Shown: piece after piece, positions 32,750 through 40,364 of the stretch
Numbering within the stretch: position 1 is the first letter of the stretch
Layout of the letters: each line of letters opens with the position of its first letter
Source of the DNA: Amycolatopsis alba DSM 44262
Lineage (GTDB): Bacteria; Actinomycetota; Actinomycetes; Mycobacteriales; Pseudonocardiaceae
Length of the DNA stretch: 64,000 bases
NCBI RefSeq assembly: GCF_000384215.1
Contig: NZ_KB913032.1
Location: 7,959,605 to 8,023,604 of the forward strand
Direction: 5' to 3'
The notes under the pieces: generated by a model
The model's input: only the letters and a program-made list of their open reading frames with translations
Database searches by the model: none
Told to the model about the DNA's origin: nothing
Position numbers and translations under genes: made by a program

Positions 32750-34615
32750 ATGACCAGGCCGCATCCTCTCGATCCGCTGACCGCCGACGAACTCACCGCG
32801 GGCCGCGCGATCCTGGCCGATGAGGGCCAGCTGACCACGACCACGAGGTTCCCGGCGGTACTGCCGGTGGAACCGGACAAGGGCGACGCCGCCCCCGACC
32901 GCCGTATCCAGTACACGCTGCTGGACACCGCGACCGGGCAGGCCCGCGACGTGGTCGTTTCGCTGGCGAAACGCGAAGTGGTCTCCTCCGAGGACTGCGG
33001 TGACGGCCAGCCCGCGTACCTGTTCGAGGAGTACGACCTCGCCGCGTCGATCACCAAGGCGTCGCCGGAATGGCGGGCCGCGATGGAGCGGCGCGGGCTG
33101 GCCGACCGGATCGAGCACGCCTTCTGCGCTCCCCTGGCGCCCGGTTTCTTCGGCAGGCCCGACGAGACCGGCCGGGTCATCCGCTCGCTGACGTTCCTGC
33201 GCGACGACGAGTCCGACAGCCCGTGGGCGCATCCGGTCGAGGGCCTGATCGTGCACATCAACCTGACCGAGCAGCGGGTCATCCGGGTCCAGGACGAAGG
33301 CGACGTCCCCGTACCTCCGGAGCACGGCCGCTACGGGGACGTCCCGGCCCGCACCACGCTCAAGCCGATCGAGATCACCCAGCCCGAGGGGCCGAGTTTC
33401 ACCATCGACGGCAACGAGGTCACCTGGGAAGGCTGGAAACTCCGCGTCGGCTTCAACGCCCGCGAAGGACTGACGCTGCACCAGATCAGCTTCCAGGACC
33501 GGTCGGTGCTGCACCGTGCGTCGGTACCGGAGATGGTGGTGCCGTACGGGGACACCGCGCCCGGCCGGTTCTGGATCAGCTACTTCGACGCGGGTGAGTA
33601 CCTGCTCGGCAAGAATGCCAACGACCTGCGGCTGGGCTGCGACTGCCTCGGCGTCATCCACTACTTCCCCGCGTATGTCGCCGACGACCACGGCCATCCG
33701 GTCGAGATCCCGCGCGCGATCTGCATGCACGAGGAGGACTACGGGATCCTGTGGAAGCACACGGATCTCGACGGCCGCGCCGAGGTCCGCCGGTCGCGGC
33801 GGCTGGTGATCTCGTCGATCTCCACCATCGGCAACTACGACTACGGGTTCTTCTGGTACCTCTACCTCGACGGCACGGTGGAGCTGGAGGCGAAGGCCAC
33901 CGGCATCGTGTTCGCCGGCGCCGCGCACTCGGGCACGAAACACCCGCACGCCAACGAGATCGCGCCCGGCCTGTTCGCGCCGGTGCACCAGCACCTGTTC
34001 TGCGCGCGCTTGGACGTGGCGATCGACGGCGAACGCAACTCGCTCGTCGAGGTCGACGTCGAACGCGTGCCGATGGGTGAGCAGAACCCGTACGGGAACG
34101 CTTTCACCTGGAAGGAAACCCCGCTGCGGACCGAACAGGAGGCGCAGCGGTTCGCGGATCCGGCCAAGGCGCGCGTCTGGGAGATCCGCAGCGCGGAGCG
34201 GACCAACCGGCTCGGCACCCCGACGGCGTACCAGCTCGTCCCCCGGCCGTCCGCGACCCTGATGGCGCAGCCGGAATCGACCGTTCACCAGCGGGCGACG
34301 TTCGCCACCCGTCACCTGTGGGCCACGCCGTACCGCTCCGGCGAACGCTACCCGGCGGGCGAGCGGCCGAACGCCCATCCCGGCGGCGGCGGTCTCCCCT
34401 CCTGGACCGCCGCCGACCGGGACCTGACCGACACCGACCTCGTGCTGTGGCACGTGTTCGGCCCGACCCACATCCCGCGCCCGGAGGACTGGCCGGTCAT
34501 GCCGGTCGACTACTCCGGTTTCTCCCTGCGCCCCTATGGCTTCCTGGACCGAAACCCGGCCCTCGACCTGCCTTCCGGCGCTGCCGACGATCACTGTTCC
34601 GCCCACGATCACTAG
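32750..34615 (+). CDS. tynA: Copper/TPQ-dependent primary amine oxidase
   Basis: A 621-residue type II copper amine oxidase, which oxidises a primary amine to aldehyde, NH3 and H2O2. Tyr363 in TIGNYDYG is the precursor of topaquinone. Cu ligands are His413 and His415 in VHQHLF and His574 in THIPRPEDWPVMP, and the catalytic base is Asp280 in YFDAGEYLLG. There is no signal peptide, so it is intracellular, as in Arthrobacter-type enzymes. No strong ribosome site is seen. MoaF genes, an importer, SDRs and an aldehyde dehydrogenase nearby suit amine catabolism. The preferred amine cannot be read from sequence. Confidence 0.93.
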   Translation: MTRPHPLDPLTADELTAGRAILADEGQLTTTTRFPAVLPVEPDKGDAAPDRRIQYTLLDTATGQARDVVVSLAKREVVSSEDCGDGQPAYLFEEYDLAASITKASPEWRAAMERRGLADRIEHAFCAPLAPGFFGRPDETGRVIRSLTFLRDDESDSPWAHPVEGLIVHINLTEQRVIRVQDEGDVPVPPEHGRYGDVPARTTLKPIEITQPEGPSFTIDGNEVTWEGWKLRVGFNAREGLTLHQISFQDRSVLHRASVPEMVVPYGDTAPGRFWISYFDAGEYLLGKNANDLRLGCDCLGVIHYFPAYVADDHGHPVEIPRAICMHEEDYGILWKHTDLDGRAEVRRSRRLVISSISTIGNYDYGFFWYLYLDGTVELEAKATGIVFAGAAHSGTKHPHANEIAPGLFAPVHQHLFCARLDVAIDGERNSLVEVDVERVPMGEQNPYGNAFTWKETPLRTEQEAQRFADPAKARVWEIRSAERTNRLGTPTAYQLVPRPSATLMAQPESTVHQRATFATRHLWATPYRSGERYPAGERPNAHPGGGGLPSWTAADRDLTDTDLVLWHVFGPTHIPRPEDWPVMPVDYSGFSLRPYGFLDRNPALDLPSGAADDHCSAHDH

Positions 34616-34803
34616 GAGCCAGTTGGCGGAGCTGAAGTTGTAACCCGAAAAGTGACCAACGCGTGAACCCGCCCCGGCCGAAGGCCCCGCTATCGCGGTG
34701 GCAGGGCGCCTGACCCCGTCGACTTGAGATGAACGCCAGACCCGCGCCCTGCCGACGTCGATCGCGGACGCGGGTTCACCACCCAGACACTAGGACTGCC
34801 CCG

Positions 34804-35595
34804 ATGCCCGAACTGACCCTGTCCGACACGTCCACCTGGCTGCCGCTGGACGGCCTCGCCCCCGGTTTCGACGCGAACAAGGCCCCCACGGTCGGCGACC
34901 TGCACGGCCGCACCTTCGAACTCGCCTGCGAAGACGGCACGAAGTTCACCGCGGGTTTCTCCGGCACCCGGATCGAATGGACCTACCACGGCACCGGCAC
35001 CGACCGCTGCGAGACGTTCCTGGTCGACGACGACCTGTACTACGTCCAGTTCCACCCGGAGGCACGGCAGGAAGAGGCGTTCACCCTCCTGCTCGACCTG
35101 CGCCGCGGCCGCGCGCTGCTCGTGCTGAGCAAGATCGGCGACACCTCGCCGCGGGTCACGCAGACCTTCCTGGCCGCCACGATCGGCGGCACCGAGCCCA
35201 GCGGGGAGTCGCTCGCCCCGACGACGTCCCTGGTCGGGCGCCGGGTGCTGTGGGTGTACAGCACCGAGCACGCCTACGAGCACGTGTACCTCAGCCCGCA
35301 CTGGTACACGTGGCAGTGCCTGGCCGGACCGGAGCGGGGGCTCGCCGACACCGACGAGAACTCGGTCTACGAGCTGCGGCCGGGCATCTACGTCTTCGCC
35401 TGGCGGGAGAAGGTGATCCCGTGCGCCTCCGTGACCGTCGCCGATCACCGCGACGCCAAGCGGCTGCGCTCCCACGGTGTCCTTTTCGGACTGGACGCCT
35501 CCGGGAGCACTCCGACCCACTTCACCTTCGGCGCGCACGGCAAGCTGCTGAGCACCACCGTGCACCCCGAGGCTTACGACCCCGCCGGGAGCTGA
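34804..35595 (+). CDS. MoaF-family protein, copy 2
   Basis: A 263-residue paralogue of the protein at 25307. It shares EHAYEHVYLSPHWYTWQCLA (residues about 155-174) and the final barrel strand region ending HFTFGAHGKLL. It sits directly after the amine oxidase and 3 bp before the amidohydrolase, so it is probably cotranscribed with both. Cys in ELACEDG, TDRCETF and VIPCASV are not shared with copy 1. The function is unknown; a role in the monoamine pathway is inferred from context. Confidence 0.8.
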   Translation: MPELTLSDTSTWLPLDGLAPGFDANKAPTVGDLHGRTFELACEDGTKFTAGFSGTRIEWTYHGTGTDRCETFLVDDDLYYVQFHPEARQEEAFTLLLDLRRGRALLVLSKIGDTSPRVTQTFLAATIGGTEPSGESLAPTTSLVGRRVLWVYSTEHAYEHVYLSPHWYTWQCLAGPERGLADTDENSVYELRPGIYVFAWREKVIPCASVTVADHRDAKRLRSHGVLFGLDASGSTPTHFTFGAHGKLLSTTVHPEAYDPAGS

Positions 35596-35598
35596 GCC

Positions 35599-37233
35599 TT
35601 GACCGCCGACCTCATCCTCACCAACGCCACGGTGTACACGGTGGACGGCGCCCGGCCCTGGGCGTCGTCACTGGCGATCAAGGACGGCCGGGTGCTGTCC
35701 CTGGAGGACATCGAACGCGGGCCGAACACCGAGGTCGTCGACCTCGACGGCGCGTTCGTGATGCCCGGCCTCGTCGACGTGCACAATCACCACGCCCTCG
35801 CCGGGCGCGCCGCCCTGTTCGAGCTGACCTTCGGCCTCGACGCGGGCCTGGACGACATCCTCGCCGCGGTCCGCTCGCGGGCAGCGGCACTCGGACCGGA
35901 CGAATGGGTGGTCGGTGGCGCTTGGGCGTCCACTTTGGTCAGCACCCTTTCGCAGACCTCGGCGCGGCACGCGCTCGACGAGGCCGCGGGCGGGCGGCCG
36001 GTCATGCTCTCCGACGACAGCAGGCACAACCGCTGGGTGAGCAGCCGGGCGCTGGAACTGGCAGGCGTCACCGCCTCGACGCCCGACCCGGCGGGCGGCG
36101 AGATCGTCCGCGACCCGTCCACCGGGGAACCCGTCGGGGTCCTGCTGGAGGCGGCGGGCGTCGCCGTCGAGCGGGCGCTCAGCGAGACCCGGACACTCAC
36201 CGCCGAGCAGCACGTGGCGGCGTCGCGGCACGGTATCGGCACGCTGCACTCGTACGGGGTCACCGCGTTCCAGGACGCCGGCGTCTCCGCGGACATCCTC
36301 GGCGCGCTGAAGTCGCTCGACGACGCGGGTGAGCTGCACGCGTGGGTCGTGTCGTCGTTGCTGATCAACGACCCGATCTTCGGCTTCGACCCGATCGGCG
36401 CGCCGCTGCTGGAGGTCGCCGGGCAGTACCGGAGCGAGCACCACCGGCCCGACTTCGTGAAGATCTTCCTCGACGGTGTCCCGCCGACGCGCACCGCCGC
36501 CTTCCTGGAGCCGTACCTGCCGGACGCCGCGCACGGTGCCTGTCACCACGGCGCCACGACCATGCCCGGTGACGAGCTCACGGGCTGGCTGCGGACCGCG
36601 GCCGAGGCCGGGCTCTCGGCCAAGGTGCACTGCACCGGGGACGCGTCGGTGCGCGCGACGCTGGACGCCGTCGAAAAGATCCGCGGCGAGGGGTTCGCCG
36701 ACGCGCGGTTCCAGGTCGCGCACGGCCAGTTCGTCCACCCCGACGACCTGCCGCGGTTCGCCTCGCTGGGCGTAGCGGCGGACATCTCGCCGTTCCTGTG
36801 GGTCCCGGGGGTCATCCCGGCGGCCATCGCCGAGGTGCTGCCCGGTGAACGGGCCGGGCGGATGCAGCCGAACCGGTCGCTGCTGGACGAGGGCGCGCTG
36901 GTCGCGGGCGGTTCGGACTGGCCGGTCAGCGAGTCCCCGAACGCATGGGAGGGCATCCACGGCCTCGTCACCCGTCAGGATCCGACCGGGACGTTCCCCG
37001 GTGCACTGTGGCCGGAACAGGCGATCACCCTGGCCGAGGCGGTCGAGGTCTTCACCCTCGCCGCCGCCCGCGCGATGGGACTCGGCGACGTCACCGGCTC
37101 ACTGGTGCCGGGGAAGTCGGCCGATTTCGTGGTCCTTGACCGCGATCCGTTCAAAACCGATCCGTCCGCGCTCGTCAAGACAAAGGTGACGCAAACGTGG
37201 TTCGCCGGGCACCGCGTGTATCTGCACGACTGA
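35599..37233 (+). CDS. YtcJ/NfdA-like amidohydrolase 1
   Basis: A 544-residue Amidohydro_3 protein. Metal-binding landmarks are VDVHNHHA at the first strand, a Lys in DFVKIFLDGVPP, His in VHCTGDAS, AHGQFVHPDD, and Asp in GGSDWPVSESPN. The same superfamily contains N-substituted-formamide deformylase NfdA, which releases primary amines that an amine oxidase could use. The start is TTG 35599 with GGGAG 7 nt upstream; no ATG fits. A nearby amine oxidase makes an amine-releasing hydrolysis plausible but unproven. Confidence 0.85.
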   Translation: MTADLILTNATVYTVDGARPWASSLAIKDGRVLSLEDIERGPNTEVVDLDGAFVMPGLVDVHNHHALAGRAALFELTFGLDAGLDDILAAVRSRAAALGPDEWVVGGAWASTLVSTLSQTSARHALDEAAGGRPVMLSDDSRHNRWVSSRALELAGVTASTPDPAGGEIVRDPSTGEPVGVLLEAAGVAVERALSETRTLTAEQHVAASRHGIGTLHSYGVTAFQDAGVSADILGALKSLDDAGELHAWVVSSLLINDPIFGFDPIGAPLLEVAGQYRSEHHRPDFVKIFLDGVPPTRTAAFLEPYLPDAAHGACHHGATTMPGDELTGWLRTAAEAGLSAKVHCTGDASVRATLDAVEKIRGEGFADARFQVAHGQFVHPDDLPRFASLGVAADISPFLWVPGVIPAAIAEVLPGERAGRMQPNRSLLDEGALVAGGSDWPVSESPNAWEGIHGLVTRQDPTGTFPGALWPEQAITLAEAVEVFTLAAARAMGLGDVTGSLVPGKSADFVVLDRDPFKTDPSALVKTKVTQTWFAGHRVYLHD

Positions 37234-37237
37234 TCTC

Positions 37238-37260
37238 CTACACTGGTAGAAGAACCAGTG
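37238..37260. promoter_or_regulatory. Overlapping palindromes at the TetR gene (CTAC-N4-GTAG site 1)
   Basis: CTACACTGGTAG (37238-37249) is a CTAC-N4-GTAG palindrome. It overlaps CACTGGTAGAAGAACCAGTG (37241-37260), a perfect 7-6-7 inverted repeat. Both lie 15-37 bp before the TetR start, the usual place for an autoregulatory operator. The CTAC-N4-GTAG half recurs at 40162, 40238, 47570 and 49643. Confidence 0.65.
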
Positions 37261-37274
37261 CGGGAGGTCTGCCG

Positions 37275-37862
37275 ATGCCGAAGATCATCGACCACGACGA
37301 ACGGCGCAGTCACATCGTCGACGTCACCTGGGATTTGATCACCCAGGGCGGGATCGAGGCCGCCACCATGCGCGAGATCGCGGCGGCCGCGGGCTTCGCC
37401 AACGGTGCGCTCAAGCTGTACTTCCCGAGCAAGGAAGACATCATCCAGGCCACCTACGAACGCGCGCTCGGCATGATGCGCGAGTACGTGGAACTGGAAG
37501 AGCTGCGTGGCCTGACCGCGCTCCGCGAGCTGTGCGTCTCGTCGATGCCGATCGACGACGACCGCATCGCCGCGGGGCGCGTCCTGCTCACCTTCTGGCA
37601 GCTTTCGCTGACCAATCCGAAACTGCAGGACAAGTACCTCGAGCACATCCGCTCGTGGCGGGGCCTGCTGCACCGGTACCTCACCGAGGGCCGGGAGGAC
37701 GGCGACATCCTCACCGAGACCCCCGACGAGCAGCTGGTCGACGAGGTCGTGCTGTTCAACGCCGGGGCGAACGTGATGAGCCTGGTCGCCGGGGAGTTCT
37801 CGACGATCGCCCTGCAGCGGCAGCATCTGGAGACGTTCTTCGCCCGCCTCACCCGCCCCTGA
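37275..37862 (+). CDS. TetR-family repressor, proposed regulator of the CTAC-N4-GTAG regulon
   Basis: A 195-residue protein with an N-terminal TetR HTH (residues about 8-55: RRSHIVDVTWDLITQGGIEA, MREIAAAAGFANGALKLYFP, SKEDIIQATY) and a TetR_C-like ligand-binding domain. GGGAGG precedes ATG 37275. The gene is 41 bp after the amidohydrolase and carries palindromes in front of it. It is the only TetR gene in the island, and the same short palindrome lies in three divergent promoters to the right. It is therefore the best candidate repressor of those operons. The ligand is unknown. Confidence 0.87.
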   Translation: MPKIIDHDERRSHIVDVTWDLITQGGIEAATMREIAAAAGFANGALKLYFPSKEDIIQATYERALGMMREYVELEELRGLTALRELCVSSMPIDDDRIAAGRVLLTFWQLSLTNPKLQDKYLEHIRSWRGLLHRYLTEGREDGDILTETPDEQLVDEVVLFNAGANVMSLVAGEFSTIALQRQHLETFFARLTRP

Positions 37863-37899
37863 CACCGGGGGCTCAAGGCGTGACTAGCGTGATCACAAA

Positions 37900-37979
37900 C
37901 CGCACTCGCGTGTTCAGAGGCGGATCTCGCGTGTGCGGCTCCAATCACGCGAGATCCGCCTCTGATCACGCGAGTGCGG
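37900..37979. repeat. Long inverted repeat with 34-bp arms, convergent gap 2
   Basis: Arms 37900-37933 and 37946-37979 are complementary at 33 of 34 positions around a 12-nt loop. The arm contains CACGCGAGATCCGCCTCT and GATCACGCGAGTGCGG. A partial third copy (ATCACGCGAGATCGGCGTG) follows at 37986. It lies downstream of the TetR gene. Confidence 0.85.
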
Positions 37980-38032
37980 AGTTCAATCACGCGAGATCGG
38001 CGTGCGTGCGCCGCCGTGGTGCCGCGGAAGTC

Positions 38033-38079
38033 GTGAAGGCCTCCTTCACTACCTTGAGGGTAGGCAAGGAGGCCTTCAC
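38033..38079. repeat. Hairpin repeat, type 1, convergent gap 2
   Basis: A 47-bp palindrome beginning GTGAAGGCCTCCTTCACTAC and ending GGCAAGGAGGCCTTCAC, with inner loop ACCTTGAGGGT. It is almost the same as the copies at 31035 and 46528. Confidence 0.8.
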
Positions 38080-38120
38080 GGACAGCGCCGCAACCCGTCA
38101 CCACGCACCCGGCAGGCGGG

Positions 38121-38175
38121 CGTTGTGAAAGACACTTTCGCAACCTTGAGGGTTGCGAAAGTGGCTTTCACAACG
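38121..38175. repeat. Hairpin repeat, type 2, convergent gap 2
   Basis: A 55-bp palindrome with arms CGTTGTGAAAG and CTTTCACAACG outside, and CACTTTCGCAACC with GGTTGCGAAAGTG inside. The central loop ACCTTGAGGGT is the same as in the type 1 hairpin at 38033, although the stems differ. Confidence 0.8.
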
Positions 38176-38211
38176 TGACGACGCCGGCCAACGGTGAGCG
38201 CGTCCAGAGGA

Positions 38212-39147
38212 CTAGACGCGGCGGTCGAACACCCGCGTCAGGAAGCTCGCGACGTGCTTGTGCGAGCGCGGCGAAGCGGGCAGGTCGGTGAACAGACCGT
38301 AGAACCCGTGGATCTGACCCGAGTACCGCGTCATCTCCACCTGCGTCCCCGCGTCGGCCAGCCGGCGTGCGAACTCCTCCCCCTCGTCCCGCAGGACGTC
38401 GTACTCGGCCGTCAGCACCAGCGCCGGCGGGAGCCCCGTCAGATCCGTGGCCCGCAGCGGCAGCAGGTACGGATCGTTCAGCTGCGCCGGATCCGACACG
38501 TACTGCTCGAAGAAGAACCGCATCGCCCCGGCCGTCATGCCGTATCCGTCGGCGTAGTCCACGTAGGACCGGAAGCCGTCGTCCGGATGACCGTAGACCG
38601 GGCAGATCAGCACCTGCGCGGCCAGCGGCGGGCCGTTCCGGTCGCGGGACATCATCGAGATGACCGTGGACAGGTTGCCGCCCGCGCTCTCCCCGCCGAT
38701 CGCGATCCGCCCGGCGTCGACAGCCTCCCCGGCACCGCCCGAGGCGAGCCATTCGACGACGGCGTAGCAGTCGTCCGGGGCAGCCGGGTACGGATGCTCG
38801 GGCGCGAGCCGGTAGTCGACCGCGACGACCGCGACCTTCGCCGCGTTGCACACCGCCCGCGAAGCGACCTCGTTCTCGTCGATCGAGCCGAGCGTCCAGC
38901 CACCACCGTGGATCCAGACGAACACCGGCACCGGCGTCGCGACGTCGGGCAGGTAGACCCGCACCCGGACACCGGAGGGCAGCACGTGGTCGGCGACCGA
39001 GGCGACCTCTTCGACCGAGGCGGGAGGTTGCCACGAAGCGGCGAAGGCGGCACGCAGTTCGGGAGCCGTCAGGGGTCCCGTCGGAGCCTCTGACGGAGCG
39101 CTGCGGGCCAGCAGCTCCTTGACCGCGGGATCGAGGGTCACGGTCAC
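38212..39147 (-). CDS. Hormone-sensitive-lipase-type alpha/beta hydrolase 1
   Basis: A 311-residue esterase/lipase of the HSL family. It has oxyanion-hole HGGGW, VAVDYRLAPEHPYPAAPDDC, the nucleophile elbow GGESAGGN and C-terminal His in GQIHGFYGL; Asp is in the EYDVLRDEG region. The GTG at 39147 overlaps the methyltransferase stop by 4 bp. It would hydrolyse a small ester. No signal peptide. Confidence 0.88.
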   Translation of the reverse strand: MTVTLDPAVKELLARSAPSEAPTGPLTAPELRAAFAASWQPPASVEEVASVADHVLPSGVRVRVYLPDVATPVPVFVWIHGGGWTLGSIDENEVASRAVCNAAKVAVVAVDYRLAPEHPYPAAPDDCYAVVEWLASGGAGEAVDAGRIAIGGESAGGNLSTVISMMSRDRNGPPLAAQVLICPVYGHPDDGFRSYVDYADGYGMTAGAMRFFFEQYVSDPAQLNDPYLLPLRATDLTGLPPALVLTAEYDVLRDEGEEFARRLADAGTQVEMTRYSGQIHGFYGLFTDLPASPRSHKHVASFLTRVFDRRV

Positions 39148-40130
39148 ACCGCTTCCGCGACCAGCACCCGCGGGCTGCCCGGCAGCGCGAGGCGGTCGGT
39201 GACCCGCCAGCCCGCCCCGGTCAGCCATTCCCGGACCTCGGCCTCCGGGTAGACGACCGTCCCGTCGATCACCAGGTACTCCCCCGCGTGCAGGGCGTCG
39301 ATCGGCCGCTGGTTCGCGTCGTCGTCGAGGAAGAAGTCGAGCAACAGCAGGGTGGCCCCCGGCGCCGCGGCCGCGCGGGCGTTGCGCAGGATCTCCGCGT
39401 TCTGCTTCGCGTCGAAACGGTGGACGACGTGGTTGACCATCACCAGGTCGAATTCACCTTCGGGCCGCGCGGTGGGCGTCTCCGCCCCGACGACGGTCGC
39501 CCGGTCGGCGAGACCCGCCTCGGCCGCCGCGGTGGTGACCGACTCGGTGAAGCCGGGGTCGAAGACGAACGTGGTGTGCAGTTCGTCGTTGGTCTTCATC
39601 GCCTCGACCGCGAACGCGCTCGACAGCCCGCCGAGGTCAAGCAGCTTCCGGTGCGGGCCGAAGTCGAACGCGCCGGCCAGCATCTTGGCGTGCAAGGCGT
39701 TGTACGTCATCACGCCGGACATGAAGGTGCCCCAGCGCGCGTCGTCCATTTCCAGCTTGCCGGGCTCGCCGCTGTCGGCCGTGTGACCGAACTGCAACCA
39801 ATGCGGGTAGCTGATCGAGTCCAGGAACGTCAGGAACGGGGCCAGATCGAGATCTCCGCCGCCCAGGTACTCCGCCGCGTCGTCGGCCAGTCCGTACCGT
39901 CCGTCCACACGGGACAGCAGACCGAGTGATGACATGGCGTCACCGAGAATGCGGGTGATCTTCTCCGGTTTGCCGGTCTTGCCCGCCAGTTCCGCGGCCG
40001 ACAGCGGCCCGTCGGCGAGCGCGGTGAACAGGCCGATCCGGCTCGCCGCGAAGAGTTGCTTTGCCGCCATGTAGCCCACGGCGATGTCCACGATCCGCTC
40101 GGGACCGGCAGTCTTGGTCGACCCGCTCAC
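39144..40130 (-). CDS. SAM-dependent O-methyltransferase
   Basis: A 328-residue Methyltransf_2-type enzyme with an N-terminal dimerisation winged helix (MAAKQLFAASRIGLFTALAD, AAELAGKTGKPEKITRILGD). The C-terminal Rossmann domain follows. The SAM loop reads LLDLGGLSSAFAVEA instead of the usual VDVGGGxG, and the catalytic-helix region is VNHVVHRFDAKQNAEILRNA with a His in the expected place. A methyltransferase coupled to an esterase is unusual in a catabolic island; it may detoxify or tag an intermediate. GGAGGG precedes ATG 40130. Confidence 0.85.
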   Translation of the reverse strand: MSGSTKTAGPERIVDIAVGYMAAKQLFAASRIGLFTALADGPLSAAELAGKTGKPEKITRILGDAMSSLGLLSRVDGRYGLADDAAEYLGGGDLDLAPFLTFLDSISYPHWLQFGHTADSGEPGKLEMDDARWGTFMSGVMTYNALHAKMLAGAFDFGPHRKLLDLGGLSSAFAVEAMKTNDELHTTFVFDPGFTESVTTAAAEAGLADRATVVGAETPTARPEGEFDLVMVNHVVHRFDAKQNAEILRNARAAAAPGATLLLLDFFLDDDANQRPIDALHAGEYLVIDGTVVYPEAEVREWLTGAGWRVTDRLALPGSPRVLVAEAV

Positions 40131-40161
40131 GGGTGCCCTCCTTAGCTCGTTTCGGCTGATA

Positions 40162-40177
40162 GTCTACAGACGTAGAC
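40162..40177. promoter_or_regulatory. CTAC-N4-GTAG operator, site 2 (methyltransferase promoter)
   Basis: GTCTACAGACGTAGAC is a 16-bp palindrome (arms GTCTAC and GTAGAC). It overlaps TAGACT on the minus strand (40166-40161), a good -10 for the methyltransferase gene at 40130. Binding here would block that promoter. Confidence 0.65.
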
Positions 40178-40237
40178 AAAAGAATCCAGTGCAAGTTTCC
40201 GTCCACCACCAGGAAAAACCTGCCGGATATCAACTTC

Positions 40238-40249
40238 CTACATTCGTAG
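40238..40249. promoter_or_regulatory. CTAC-N4-GTAG operator, site 3 (importer promoter)
   Basis: CTACATTCGTAG overlaps TAGAAT (40247-40252), a possible -10 for the rightward importer operon. A degenerate copy, CAACATGCGTAG, follows at 40283-40294 with the same N4 spacing. Confidence 0.6.
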
Positions 40250-40364
40250 AATATACCCATTGACAGCGCACTCGCCCAGTGTCAACATGCGTAGAACTAC
40301 CCCCGCCGGAGGCCCGTTCCCCGGCAGTGCGGTCCGCTTCGGGCGGGCACGGGAAAGGGGATTC

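Noticed and set aside
32750-34615. Region between SDR 2 and the amine oxidase as a CTAC-N4-GTAG target.
   Set aside because: No CTAC-N4-GTAG was found in 32628-32749 or 34616-34803, so the amine oxidase half is not placed in that regulon.
30938-38175. CRISPR array suggested by repeated short palindromes.
   Set aside because: Repeats are perfect hairpins at irregular spacing with no uniform spacers and no cas genes.
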